64,000 nt of DNA from Nitrospira sp. (GTDB lineage: Bacteria; Nitrospirota; Nitrospiria; Nitrospirales; Nitrospiraceae). Under the pieces are notes generated by a model. It was given only the letters and a program-made list of their open reading frames with translations, did not search any database and had not been told where the DNA came from. The DNA is taken from NCBI GenBank assembly GCA_005116835.1, contig SWDM01000018.1, forward strand, positions 479,499 to 543,498. The letters run 5' to 3'. This document shows positions 1 to 8,257 of this stretch, one piece after another (the stretch's first letter is position 1; each line of letters begins with the position of its first letter). Both the position numbers and the translations under genes were made by a program.

Positions 1-27
1 TGGCAGATCCGGTTCTTATACGGATCG

Positions 28-98
28 GCCTAAACATCCCTTTTGCTTGCGCAAAAGCCACGCCATTGCGCTTTGGCTCTTGAACAAAGGCGTTAGAC
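28..98 (+). repeat. attC-like recombination site (upstream of cassette)
   Basis: Starts with GCCTAAA (one mismatch to the RYYYAAC inverse core) and ends with GTTAGAC, a perfect GTTRRRY core. Inside lies CTTTTGC-TTGC-GCAAAAG, a clean hairpin. The ATG of the next gene lies 17 bases past the core, as in integron cassettes. Imperfect symmetry of the outer arms keeps this probable rather than certain. Confidence 0.6.
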
Positions 99-114
99 AT
101 CATCAAGAACCTTC

Positions 115-576
115 ATGCCTTCACTCGAGCATAAGATTCCTCCGCCCGTTGTTGGCGCGCTCGTCGCAGGGGCGATGTGGTGGGTCTCTTCGCTGGGGTC
201 TCTGTCCACTGTCGCCACTGGACTTCGCCACGTAGCCGTTGCACTTCTTATCACCGCCGGCGTTGCCTTCGACGTACTCGGCCTCCTGGCCTTTCGAGCC
301 TCTCGCACAACCATCAATCCACTCAAGCCAGAGCGTGCCTCGGCTCTGGTCACAGGTGGCGTGTATCAGGTCACCCGGAATCCCATGTACGTCGGCATGG
401 CCCTTCTCCTGCTGGCTTGGGCGGTCTACCTGTCGGCGCTTTTGTCCTTCGCTGGTCCAGTCATCTTTATCCTGTACATCACTCGCTTCCAAATCCAACC
501 AGAGGAGCGCGCGCTCCAGGGAATCTTTGGAGAGGAGTTCGCGGCCTATGCTGCCCGCGTGAGACGGTGGCTGTGA
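115..576 (+). CDS. ICMT-like methyltransferase in an integron-type cassette
   Basis: A 153-residue membrane protein with three or four hydrophobic segments and the RNPMYVG signature near residue 87 that marks the isoprenylcysteine carboxyl methyltransferase / PEMT-like family. The C-terminal part (QPEERALQGIFGEEFAAY) matches the family's SAM-binding end, with the EE..L...FG..Y pattern. The natural substrate of bacterial members is usually unknown. The gene starts 17 bases after one attC-like core and stops 2 bases before a second attC-like site, so it fills a cassette almost completely. ICMT-like genes are known cargo of integron cassettes (recalled). There is no strong ribosome binding site and no promoter of its own is visible, as is usual for cassettes. 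Confidence 0.85.
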   Translation: MPSLEHKIPPPVVGALVAGAMWWVSSLGSLSTVATGLRHVAVALLITAGVAFDVLGLLAFRASRTTINPLKPERASALVTGGVYQVTRNPMYVGMALLLLAWAVYLSALLSFAGPVIFILYITRFQIQPEERALQGIFGEEFAAYAARVRRWL

Positions 577-577
577 T

Positions 578-635
578 GCCTAACCCATCAATCCAGCAGA
601 CCGCCTCCGGCGGCCTCTGATTTCAAACGTTAATG
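578..635 (+). repeat. attC-like recombination site (downstream of cassette)
   Basis: A 58-bp imperfect palindrome that begins GCCTAAC (perfect RYYYAAC inverse core), has a GACCGCC-TCC-GGCGGCC stem in the middle and ends GTTAATG, a GTT core with a weak RRRY part. Length and layout fit an attC site. It begins two bases after the stop codon of the methyltransferase gene. No integrase gene lies in the window. Confidence 0.65.
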
Positions 636-1069
636 CGACAGGGCTGAGGACCGCTTTATGGCGGTGCGACCTCGGCGCCGAACTTCCGCACTTGGCCGTA
701 AGCGGACCTTTGGCTTCGAGCGCGACCGCCCAAAAGTTCCATCACTGGCGACCTGGGTTCGGATTTACACCGCTACGTTCTGAAATCATACGAAAGGATT
801 CTTTCTTCTCAGAAATTTCACCATTCCCCCCCTGGCCCTTGCGCCTCCTTCGCCACCCCCCTTCAATACCCCCTCCCTGCGCGGCCCCTATGCGCTTCTC
901 GACCTGCTTGTCATGTTCAAAGAGGTCTTGGGCCGGCATCGTAGCGCGGTCGCTCGCCTCGGCTGCGCATGTGTCAGACGATGCCTTGATCTCTGCACGG
1001 GCACGACCGAAGGACCACAGCATGTCAGGCACCACACTGCGCAGACAACTGAACCAAGGACATCGCGTT
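636..1069. other. gap without a supported gene
   Basis: About 430 bases between the attC-like site and the Slp-like gene. I see no gene with convincing protein character and no further complete attC site. The promoter of the Slp-like gene probably lies here but no clear -35/-10 pair stood out. Confidence 0.5.
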
Positions 1070-1561
1070 ATGACTCCGTACGGTTGGCTTCAACGGTGGT
1101 CTGAGTGCCTTACAATGGCCATCACCATGACCGTAGTCCTTAGTGGATGCGCCAATGTGCCACGCCATTATGTGCGGATGGCAGAGCCTGGCACTACGCT
1201 CACCGCGCTGACCGCCCATCCGGAGATGTATCGCGGGAAGGTGGTGCTATTGGGGGGAACGATCATTGAAGAAGAACTGGACCGAGATTATAAACCCCAT
1301 CGTCCCGCGGACATGAATGGTCCCGAAGCTGGATCCTATTGGGTGGTGGTGGCAAAGCAACAACTCCCAAGCCTGTATCGGCAGTAGGCGCGAATAACGG
1401 TGGTCGGACAAGTCACGGGCACGCAGCGATTCAAGACCGAACCGGTGCTCTCGCTCCTCTACGTGCGAGGTTGGGGGATAAACGAGGCTCATCACGGGGT
1501 CTGGGAGAATGTTAATCCTAATTATATCTTCTCAACTCCGGGAGGCATCAAAAAGAATTAG
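1070..1561 (+). pseudogene. Slp-family outer-membrane lipoprotein with in-frame TAG
   Basis: Reading from ATG 1070 (AAGGA nine bases upstream) gives a lipoprotein signal with lipobox VLSGC near residue 28, then GKVVLLGGTI and SYWVVVA typical of the Slp family. The codon at 1385-1387 is TAG. The same frame then continues for another 57 codons with ITVVGQVTGTQ and YVRGWG, the conserved C-terminal half of Slp proteins, and ends at TAG 1559-1561. Full length would be about 163 residues, normal for the family. So a single nonsense codon splits an otherwise intact gene. It could be a recent mutation, a sequencing error or readthrough. Slp proteins are outer-membrane lipoproteins linked to stress in enterics; the role here is unknown. 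Confidence 0.75.
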
Positions 1562-1573
1562 GTGGGAATCTGC

Positions 1574-2006
1574 CGTAGCCCGCATTATTCACGAGATCGC
1601 TATGGATCATCCCTTCAAACATTCATAGCAATTCGACACCAGCTAGGCCTTGGTGTTCTGGATGCTGAGAACGCCCGTAAACAAACCGACATAGTGATCT
1701 ATGGCATGGACGCTGGTGAGATCCTTCGTTTCGAGGCGGTAGCCTGGCATCGAAGCAGGCAGGCTCGCCATTTGGTCGGTCAACACACTGATTCACGTAT
1801 GCCTCCCTCCCGTCGTAGGCTCGGTTCTGAATCCTGCCTCGCCCACTCCACCAAAGGGGGCCAGCCCCCTTGGAGAATCCCCACGAAGGGGGCACACCCC
1901 TTTCGTCACTCCCAGGCGAGGAAGCCTCGCCTCACGGCTCCGCGCGCCTTTCTCGCATGACGACTGCGTGGTTCCGCCACGAACAGTCGTAAATAATGCA
2001 GGTTAA
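1574..2006. repeat. palindrome-bounded non-coding element (GCATTATTCA family)
   Basis: The left end reads AGCCCGCATTATTCACGA and the right end, read on the other strand, AACCTGCATTATTTACGA, so the ends form an inverted repeat. The inside contains several hairpins (for example GGCGAGG-AAG-CCTCGCC near 1914-1930) and no convincing gene. The right-hand part, read on the minus strand, resembles the start of the element at 27896-28094, including the shared GGCGCGCGGAGCC. It may be a non-autonomous mobile element; its exact borders are uncertain. Confidence 0.45.
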
Positions 2007-2150
2007 AGACATCCTGCCGAAGGTTCGTCCCCCTCTTTAGGGTAGGTTGACCTACCTCTAAGGTATTTTCAAAAATTTTGCCCTGGCTCAATATCAGCAT
2101 CAGTCGAACGAACCAGGCGCCAAGGGCATCATTTCTTGAAGGAGAGACCG

Positions 2151-2351
2151 ATGCACAATCAGATTGGGAAAATTGGGGCAATTCGTCGAATCTTAGACGG
2201 TAAAGCCTGTCCCTTCTGTCAATGCAAAAAGTATCAGCTCGTGCTTCGAGGGGACATGCTGCCCCAAGCCGGAGGACTCTTTGCCCGCTGTTCTCAGTGC
2301 CAGCGCCCGCGCGGACTCGATGAAGATATCGGACAGATACTCTGGATGTAA
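2151..2351 (+). CDS. small zinc-ribbon protein
   Basis: A 66-residue protein with two CxxC pairs, CPFC near residue 22 and CSQC near residue 49, spaced like a treble-clef or zinc-ribbon domain. I chose ATG 2151 because AAGGAGAG sits at 2139-2146 with good spacing; an in-frame start 15 bases earlier would lie on that site. No specific function is recognised. It may bind nucleic acid or act as a small adaptor. The next gene begins about 40 bases later on the same strand, so the two may be co-transcribed. Confidence 0.7.
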   Translation: MHNQIGKIGAIRRILDGKACPFCQCKKYQLVLRGDMLPQAGGLFARCSQCQRPRGLDEDIGQILWM

Positions 2352-2390
2352 GAACATTTTCTCATCCGCTCGGCAGGGAAGGAACGTACG

Positions 2391-2720
2391 ATGCAGGCAT
2401 TCTCGTCACTGATGCAATACCTCAAGTATCTCCAGGTGCGGAGAGCGCGCAAAAAACAGAAGCTCACCGCGTTGCTCATGTTGGCACACAGCGGCGTCGT
2501 CAGACCCGGCCATATTGAACTTCATTACCTGACACCGACCACCCGCAGTACCGCATCCCGTTCCCAACCTGCTTCGATCGGGCTTCCGCTGATTCACACG
2601 ATCCCTTTTCGGTCAGTGGAGCAAGAACCTGCGCAGACACCGCAATGGGCGCGCAGCATCACGTCCTCCATCGACCACCTTTTGGAACACCGGCCAAAAC
2701 TGTCTGGAACGGGTGGCTAA
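2391..2720 (+). CDS. hypothetical protein, 109 residues
   Basis: Not a recognised family. It starts at an ATG preceded by GGGAAGGAA with good spacing. The N-terminal 40 residues are basic and probably helical (RRARKKQK), followed by a proline- and serine-rich low-complexity middle. There is no signal peptide or membrane segment. It follows the zinc-ribbon gene by 39 bases on the same strand. It could be a small regulator, but there is no direct evidence. Confidence 0.5.
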   Translation: MQAFSSLMQYLKYLQVRRARKKQKLTALLMLAHSGVVRPGHIELHYLTPTTRSTASRSQPASIGLPLIHTIPFRSVEQEPAQTPQWARSITSSIDHLLEHRPKLSGTGG

Positions 2721-2891
2721 CGCCTGAGAGTGCCTCCCTGCCTCTCTCCGAGAGTTTTTTCGGCTCACCTTGCGAATCGCTTGTACCTCTCACATAGCCT
2801 GGGGTAAGATCACCGCTCGATTGCTGGTCTTCCTAGGGTCATCGACCTCTGTCGCAGATCATCGGGAACCCCGCATAGAGCTGTGATCCGT

Positions 2892-2983
2892 GGAGAGGTG
2901 GCCGAGCGGCCGAAGGCAGCAGTTTGCTAAACTGCCGTAGGGGGAAACTTCTACCGAGGGTTCAAATCCCTCCCTCTCCGCCA
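2892..2983 (+). tRNA. tRNA-Ser (GCT)
   Basis: Acceptor GGAGAGG pairs with CCTCTCC, followed by G and an encoded CCA. The anticodon stem GCAGT/ACTGC encloses TTGCTAA, giving anticodon GCT. A long variable arm, as expected for a class II serine tRNA, and a normal T arm (GAGGG TTCAAAT CCCTC) are visible. Confidence 0.95.
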
Positions 2984-2990
2984 CAGCCTA

Positions 2991-3100
2991 TCTGGTTCAT
3001 TGGTTGCTTTGGTTTGTTTGGTTTATTTGGTTAGTTTCGTTCAACCAAAAACCAGACAAACTAAACAAACCAAATAAACCAGTAAACCAGTCAGACCAGA
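2991..3100. repeat. TTTGG-type palindromic repeat, copy 1
   Basis: Left arm is T/G-rich (TCTGGTTCATTGG, TTTGGTTTGTTTGG) and the right arm its A/C-rich complement (AACAAACCAAATAAACCAG), forming a long imperfect hairpin of about 110 bases. Related copies are at 26064-26176 and 27758-27873, with half-copies at 39514-39556 and 47207-47256. Here it sits directly after tRNA-Ser. Confidence 0.75.
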
Positions 3101-3160
3101 ACGCTTGATTTTTCTCTGACGATCCTGTAACAGTGCGTCGCTCTTCTTGCCATGAACCGT

Positions 3161-3236
3161 GCCGAGGTAGCTCAGTTGGTAGAGCACAGCCCTGAAAAGG
3201 CTGGTGTCGACAGTTCAATTCTGTCCCTCGGCACCA
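3161..3236 (+). tRNA. tRNA-Phe (GAA)
   Basis: Acceptor GCCGAGG pairs with CCTCGGC, followed by A and an encoded CCA. Anticodon stem CAGCC/GGCTG with loop CTGAAAA gives anticodon GAA. The D arm (GCTCAGTTGGTAGAGC) and T arm (ACAGTTCAATTCTGT) are normal. Confidence 0.96.
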
Positions 3237-3306
3237 CTCCATATTCTTTACTGTAGATCGATTACCGGCTGACTCGGAACCTTGCCTGCGAGCGAAGTGG
3301 TTCTGG

Positions 3307-3906
3307 TCAGCCTGCTTTGGGAAGTCGTGAGAAGTAGAACGTGGCAATGGCCGCGGTTGCGGCGACATTGAGGGATTCTACCTCGCGGCTGAGTGGGATG
3401 GTAAATCGAGTGACAGCCTGCCTGCGAATTTGAGCTGACAAACCGCGGCTTTCATTCCCAAGGGCAAGAATAAGTTTTCTCGGCGCCTGCCGGATCTCGT
3501 CGATTGAAACAGTCCCCTCCCCCAACACTTCTGCTGCAAACACATCACAGCCATGCCGAATCAATCCTTCGACACCCCTGGCAGAAAAGACCGGGAGCGA
3601 GAGCAACACACCACTCGTCGCACGAACCACCTTGGGATGATAGAGATCGGCGGATTCCGGTGTCAGCCAGAGGGCACTGGCATTGAGCGCTGCCGCCGTT
3701 CGAATAATAGCCCCAACATTGGCGGGATCTTGTAGTTGTTCTCCAAAAATTCCCAAGACAAACTGCTGTCTCAGAATCGCTGCTTCATCCCAGGTCGGCT
3801 GGCGCACCACCGCGAGAATGCCTTGCGGCTCGTCCAGATCGGATAGTTTCAAAAATTGAAGATCAGAACAGGAGTACTGTGTCGCTGATGAGGCAAGTCG
3901 AACCAC
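3307..3906 (-). CDS. TrmH/SpoU-family RNA 2'-O-methyltransferase
   Basis: The 199 residues from GTG 3906 hold a complete SpoU catalytic domain: DPANVGAIIRTAAA (motif 1), LALGNESRGLS (motif 2) and IPLSREVESLNVAATAAI (motif 3). These knotted enzymes 2'-O-methylate rRNA or tRNA using SAM. The same frame stays open upstream and reads as the family's N-terminal substrate-binding part (REEEGVFVVEGTRAVRDLL), to about 4092 or beyond, but without ATG, GTG or TTG. The real start is therefore unclear: a CTG near 4092, which gives a leader starting LTRSQGAHFREL, or a mutated start. The upstream coiled-coil gene on the same strand overlaps this extension. Confidence 0.85.
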   Translation of the reverse strand: MVRLASSATQYSCSDLQFLKLSDLDEPQGILAVVRQPTWDEAAILRQQFVLGIFGEQLQDPANVGAIIRTAAALNASALWLTPESADLYHPKVVRATSGVLLSLPVFSARGVEGLIRHGCDVFAAEVLGEGTVSIDEIRQAPRKLILALGNESRGLSAQIRRQAVTRFTIPLSREVESLNVAATAAIATFYFSRLPKAG

Positions 3907-4115
3907 CCGGTCGCCCTGCTCTTCCTTCTGCAGATAACTAGGGGCTGTGACTATCGTGAGAATCTCTTCGGAATATCGGGCCAGAAGATCGCGAACTGCG
4001 CGGGTGCCTTCGACAACGAAGACACCCTCTTCTTCCCGTACCCGCCTATCGAGAAGCAGTTCACGAAAGTGCGCCCCTTGCGAACGCGTCAGGGGGAGGG
4101 GGGAGGCTGCCTGGC

Positions 4116-4457
4116 TCAGCGGCGTTTCCGCCCTGATGCAGCTTCGGCAGCACGGATCCGTTGGGCTCGTGCCTTCGCTCGTTTGAGTGCGGTCAGCTTC
4201 CCTCTCGTTCGGTCCTGCTCGTGCTGGAGCTTGTCGAACTGAGATTTGAGATGAAGTTTTTCCCGCTTGTGAAGCGTCTCACATTCTTCTTGAGACAGTT
4301 GCATCCAGTCTCCACAGGTACGAGCTCGCTTGATCCGTTGCTCCAATGACTCACGCAATTGCTTGGATCGCATGGTCAACAGCGATTTCAAGGCGTCTTT
4401 ACGACGCTGAACCTCTTCTTCCTCTGCGATAATTCCACGAATGTCTGTTCCCAACAT
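4116..4457 (-). CDS. small basic coiled-coil protein
   Basis: A 113-residue, highly charged protein predicted to be almost wholly helical, with E/K/R heptad-like stretches. The C-terminus is very basic (RAKARAQRIRAAEAASGRKRR), suggesting nucleic-acid or ribosome contact. Start ATG 4457 has a perfect AAGGAGG a few bases upstream. No family is recognised. It precedes the TrmH-type methyltransferase on the same strand and overlaps that gene's likely N-terminal coding part, so the two are probably one transcription unit. Confidence 0.65.
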   Translation of the reverse strand: MLGTDIRGIIAEEEEVQRRKDALKSLLTMRSKQLRESLEQRIKRARTCGDWMQLSQEECETLHKREKLHLKSQFDKLQHEQDRTRGKLTALKRAKARAQRIRAAEAASGRKRR

Positions 4458-4630
4458 GGCACGCCTCCTTACTGGGTCGAGTATGAACTAGGAAGCGCAT
4501 TATACCTGATTTCATCGTTCATGTTCCACTCAGGGAAATTACACATAAGCCATTGTTTCCTAAGGTATATCACAGAGTGGCCTGTCAAAGTGAGGTTGCG
4601 GAGACGGACTGAATCCAGTATCATCGCGCC

Positions 4631-5092
4631 ATGGCACTGGGACAACAGATTCAGGCTTGGCGCATCTCACGCGGACATTCGGTCGACGACCTGGCAGCCG
4701 AGTCCGGTATTCCCCCACCTCGCTTAGAAGAAATTGAAGCGGAAGAAATTGATCCCGCCGCTTCTATACTCGAAGCGCTCGCAGCCGCGATGAAGATCCC
4801 TCCAGCCTGGCTCTTTAGCCACCCAACCTTGTTTCGTACTTTGTTTGACGATCCGGAAGATGTCGAAAATACTATCCCTGCAGGCCCCGACCCCATCACA
4901 GAGCGAATTTTGGCAGGCTCTCGGATGGACCGTTCGCTTTACGTCCTGCTGACCGCCATCGTCCAGAGCGGCGAACCGAAGTTGCTCCGTGCAGCGGAAG
5001 TGAATTTGCGCAGCCTCGTCAAACAAGCCAAGCAGTCAACAGTGCCATGGCAGAATAGGCCTTCGGGCCACTTCGAACCTCCGAACGATTAA
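4631..5092 (+). CDS. XRE-family HTH transcriptional regulator
   Basis: Residues 3-60 form a Cro/C1-type helix-turn-helix: LGQQIQAWRISRGHSVDDLAAESGIPP, then LEEIEAEE and a final helix with ILEALAAAM. The remaining 90 residues are helical with no recognised ligand domain and may mediate dimerisation. It is transcribed away from the coiled-coil/TrmH genes, so it may regulate itself or that unit; no operator was seen. A palindromic repeat begins eight bases after its stop codon and probably ends transcription. Confidence 0.8.
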   Translation: MALGQQIQAWRISRGHSVDDLAAESGIPPPRLEEIEAEEIDPAASILEALAAAMKIPPAWLFSHPTLFRTLFDDPEDVENTIPAGPDPITERILAGSRMDRSLYVLLTAIVQSGEPKLLRAAEVNLRSLVKQAKQSTVPWQNRPSGHFEPPND

Positions 5093-5100
5093 CTTCGGGC

Positions 5101-5215
5101 GCTGAAAAAAGCCGCCAGCAGCGTTCTCGCATCGTTCAGACCCTCAACGTACCCTGAAGGGTACGCCTCGGGCCTTCACTCGCTGCGGCCTTGCTGGACG
5201 GCGTTTTTGAGCGCC
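5101..5215 (+). repeat. ~120-bp palindromic repeat (GCTGAAAAA family), copy 1
   Basis: Starts GCTGAAAAAAGCCGCCAGC and ends GCTGGACGGCGTTTTTGAGC, with an internal palindrome CTCAACGTACC-CTGAAG-GGTACGCC. The same plan recurs at 34014-34135, 35870-35990, 39583-39708 and 57329-57453. It lies just after the XRE gene and before the convergent RlmI-like gene, where it could also terminate transcription. Confidence 0.85.
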
Positions 5216-5252
5216 CTCCATGCGAGCGACGATCTCACCTACAAGCGCACAC

Positions 5253-6446
5253 TCACAGTATCTGCAGAATGAAACATTTCAAGTAGCGGGTTTCCGGCAT
5301 GGTGGCGAGGATGGGATGATCCCCGGCCTGCCCACGCTGTTCAAGCAGACGGACTTGCCGTTTTGCATCTCGTGCCGCCAGACGGATACCAGTCCACAAC
5401 TCTTGTTCCGTCACGTGATGAGAGCAGGAACTCGTGACGAGAAATCCTTCTGGCTTGAGCAGCCTCATCCCAAGCAGATTCACATCTTTGTACCCAGCGA
5501 GAGCACGGGGCACGGCCTGTTTACTACGAGCAAAGGCCGGGGGATCGAGCAAGACCAAATCGTATCGGCGCCCGGCCCGTTCAAGCTTTCGCATCTCCTC
5601 AAACGCATCCGCTGTCCGATAGACACAACGATCTTCCACCTTGTTTAAGACCGCATGGTTGCGCGCGAGCGCCAGGGCATCCTCACTCACATCCAGCCCC
5701 TCAACCGACTTCGCTCCCGCGAGCGCCGCATGGATCCCAAAGGCGCCAGTGTGAGCAAATACCTCCAGCACCTCCGAGCCTGCTGCGAACCGCGCCGTTG
5801 CCAGGCGATTTTCCCGCTGATCGCAAAACCAACCGGTTTTCTGTCCCCGTTCGATATCAACCTGAAATCGCGCCGGTCCCTCCTGAACATCGGCCATCGT
5901 GTCGCCACCCCCTCGGAGAAATCCCTTCTCCACCGGCAGTCCCTCCAACATGCGGCTCTTGGCATCGTTACGCACATACACCCGCGCGGCCCCGGATTCT
6001 TGACAGAGAAGATCGGCCAGCAACTCTTTCCGGCGGTCCATACCAGACGAGAGTGTCTGCATGACCAAGACATCGTCGTAACGATCCACAATTAAACCCG
6101 GCAAGCGATCCGATTCTCCATAGACCAGGCGATAGGCAGTCGTGCCGACAACAATGTGCCTGCGTAACCTGATTGCCTGCGCGAGTCGCCCCCTCCAAAA
6201 CTGTTCTGTGATCGGCTCGTCGTCGAAGGTCAATACCCGCACACGGATCTTGGAGGCAGGATTGTAGAAGCCTCTGGCGTAGAAACGCCCATTCGGCGCC
6301 ATGACATCGACCACATCGCCCGAAGCCAGGTCACCCCTGGCCTCCTCGACATGACCGGCATAGATCCAGAGATGCCCCAATTCCTCGGTCCCGCGTGTAC
6401 GCGAGAGTCGGATACGTCCGCGTGGACTGTCATCGTGAATAGTCAT
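5253..6446 (-). CDS. rlmI: class I rRNA large-subunit methyltransferase, RlmI-like
   Basis: 397 residues, the same size as E. coli RlmI (23S rRNA m5C1962 methyltransferase). The N-terminal PUA domain (about residues 8-90) has GHLWIYAGHV and GRFYARGFYNPASKIRVRVL; a linker domain follows; the Rossmann methyltransferase domain carries GQKTGWFCDQRENR, then VLEVFAHTGAFGIHAA (SAM-binding motif I) and LVLLDPPAF (motif IV). The catalytic-cysteine region is SSCSHHV. Membership in the RlmI/RlmK-like PUA methyltransferase group is clear; the exact rRNA position modified is inferred. It is transcribed alone, divergent from the decarboxylase gene. Confidence 0.88.
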   Translation of the reverse strand: MTIHDDSPRGRIRLSRTRGTEELGHLWIYAGHVEEARGDLASGDVVDVMAPNGRFYARGFYNPASKIRVRVLTFDDEPITEQFWRGRLAQAIRLRRHIVVGTTAYRLVYGESDRLPGLIVDRYDDVLVMQTLSSGMDRRKELLADLLCQESGAARVYVRNDAKSRMLEGLPVEKGFLRGGGDTMADVQEGPARFQVDIERGQKTGWFCDQRENRLATARFAAGSEVLEVFAHTGAFGIHAALAGAKSVEGLDVSEDALALARNHAVLNKVEDRCVYRTADAFEEMRKLERAGRRYDLVLLDPPAFARSKQAVPRALAGYKDVNLLGMRLLKPEGFLVTSSCSHHVTEQELWTGIRLAARDAKRQVRLLEQRGQAGDHPILATMPETRYLKCFILQIL

Positions 6447-6590
6447 GGTCTACTTATCCAATGGCGCGACCAGAAGGTCAAGCCCTTCCGCATACGTATA
6501 GTTACTTGACGGCAGACTCATGCTGTGGTTTGCTGCCTTTATGCGTGAAAGACACCATGTGTTCCACTCCATAAACCAGAAAGTACCACG

Positions 6591-8246
6591 ATGACCCGAA
6601 TGCCGACTATCGGTTCCGCCGTGATCGATCGGCTCCATCAATTGGGAGTCCGCCATATCTTTGGAATCCCCGGCGACTATGTTCTCAGCCTCTACCAATT
6701 GATCGAGGCCTCACCGATTCAACATATCGGAACCACGCGCGAGGACTGCGCGGGGTTCGCGGCGGATGCCTATGCCAGGATCAACGGGATCGGGGCTGTC
6801 TGCGTCACCTACTGCGTCGGCGGACTCAATACCGTGAATGCCATCGCCTGCGCCTATGCGGAACGGTCTCCGGTGGTATTGCTCACCGGGTCGCCGGGAC
6901 TCTCGGAGCGTGTTCGCACACCCTACATGCACCATATGGTGCGTGACTTTTCCACGCAACGAGAGGTGTTCGAGAAAATTACAGTGGCCGCCATCTCCTT
7001 GGACGATCCTTCAACTGCCGAACGGGAAATGGATCGAGCCTTTGCGGCGCTGTTACGCTATCGCCGCCCGATCTATATCGAAATCCCTCGCGACCTTGTG
7101 CATACGCCTCTGCCGCACCCCTTACAACCCCTGAGCCTCGACGATGAACCAAGCGATTCCGCCGCGCTGGATGAAGCGATTGCCGAAGTCCGCGCGATGC
7201 TGGCCGTTGCCAAACGCCCTGCGATTCTTGCTGGGGCGGAGATTGCGCGATTCGGCCTGCAAGACGATCTGACCGGCTTGGTCGAACGGCTCAACGTCCC
7301 GATCGCTTCGACCCTTCTGGGCAAATCCGTCATCCGTGAAGACCACCCGCTCTACGTCGGAATCTACGGGGGCTTTATTGCCCGAGACGAGGTTCAACAG
7401 TTCATCAATCAATCCGATTGTCTCCTGATCCTGGGGTCGATCCTATCTGACGTCGAAGATCTCACTGCCGATTCGCCACTGATGACGGGAGGCCGCACTA
7501 TTCATGCGACCGCCGATCGGATCGCGATCAAGCACCATCGCTACGATACGATCCGGTTTCAAGACTTCGTGCGGGCGCTGGTGACCAATCCCCTCCCCTC
7601 CTTTCCTTCCCGCCCGCTTCCTGCGCCTCTCGCCATAGCTCAAGATGCCCCTGCGCCGGATGCCCCCGTGACCTTAGCGGGACTCTTCCGTCATCTCGAT
7701 AGTCTGTTGAATAAAAATACCCTGGTCATTGCCGACGTTGGGGAATCGCTCTTTGCAGCAGCCGACCTCCATGTTCACCAGCGATTCGAATTTCTCTCTC
7801 CCGCCTATTACACCTCGATGGGATTTGCTGTCCCGGCAGCCGTAGGCGCCTCGTTTGCGGATCCTACGCTCAGACCGATCGTGCTGGTCGGCGACGGCGC
7901 ATTTCAAATGACAGGGACGGAGCTCTCAACTGCCGTGCGATTCGGCCAAACACCGATCGTCATCGTGCTCAATAATCGAGGTTACTCTACGGAACGGGAG
8001 ATTCTGGAAGGTCCCTTCAACGATGTCCACGAGTGGCACTATGACCGAATCTGCGACTTGATTGGGGGCGGAGTCGGCACGAGGATTTCCACCCAAGGAG
8101 AATTCGAACGAGGGCTCATCGCTGCCTTAGCAGACTCCAGCCGCCTGCACGTCATGAACGTGCTGCTCAATCCAGCCGATCGTTCTGCGGGCATGGTCCG
8201 ACTGGCCCATCGCCTTGCCAAACGACTCTCCACCGATCGGCCGTAA
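6591..8246 (+). CDS. ThDP-dependent keto-acid decarboxylase (pyruvate/indolepyruvate type)
   Basis: 551 residues with the three-domain plan of pyruvate/indolepyruvate decarboxylases. The N-terminal Pyr domain has the catalytic glutamate in TTREDCAGFAADAYAR (E51), which activates the cofactor; the middle domain spans about residues 195-340; the C-terminal PP domain has the ThDP/Mg motif GDGAFQM at about 434 ending in LNNRGYSTE. Such enzymes decarboxylate 2-oxo acids to aldehydes without oxidation. The substrate cannot be read from the sequence; pyruvate, indolepyruvate or a branched-chain keto acid are all possible. The size and family differ from phosphonopyruvate decarboxylase (about 380 residues), so it is unlikely to serve the PEP mutase at 39.7 kb. 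It stands alone. Confidence 0.85.
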   Translation: MTRMPTIGSAVIDRLHQLGVRHIFGIPGDYVLSLYQLIEASPIQHIGTTREDCAGFAADAYARINGIGAVCVTYCVGGLNTVNAIACAYAERSPVVLLTGSPGLSERVRTPYMHHMVRDFSTQREVFEKITVAAISLDDPSTAEREMDRAFAALLRYRRPIYIEIPRDLVHTPLPHPLQPLSLDDEPSDSAALDEAIAEVRAMLAVAKRPAILAGAEIARFGLQDDLTGLVERLNVPIASTLLGKSVIREDHPLYVGIYGGFIARDEVQQFINQSDCLLILGSILSDVEDLTADSPLMTGGRTIHATADRIAIKHHRYDTIRFQDFVRALVTNPLPSFPSRPLPAPLAIAQDAPAPDAPVTLAGLFRHLDSLLNKNTLVIADVGESLFAAADLHVHQRFEFLSPAYYTSMGFAVPAAVGASFADPTLRPIVLVGDGAFQMTGTELSTAVRFGQTPIVIVLNNRGYSTEREILEGPFNDVHEWHYDRICDLIGGGVGTRISTQGEFERGLIAALADSSRLHVMNVLLNPADRSAGMVRLAHRLAKRLSTDRP

Positions 8247-8257
8247 GCAGGTTGATA

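Noticed and set aside
1562..1960. Plus-strand frame of 132 residues after the Slp-like gene
   Set aside because: Coincides with the palindrome-bounded element; composition rich in H, R, P and S as in chance frames over hairpins.
6591..8246. Phosphonopyruvate decarboxylase partner for the PEP mutase
   Set aside because: 551 residues with the three-domain pyruvate-decarboxylase plan and 31 kb away; phosphonopyruvate decarboxylases are much shorter.
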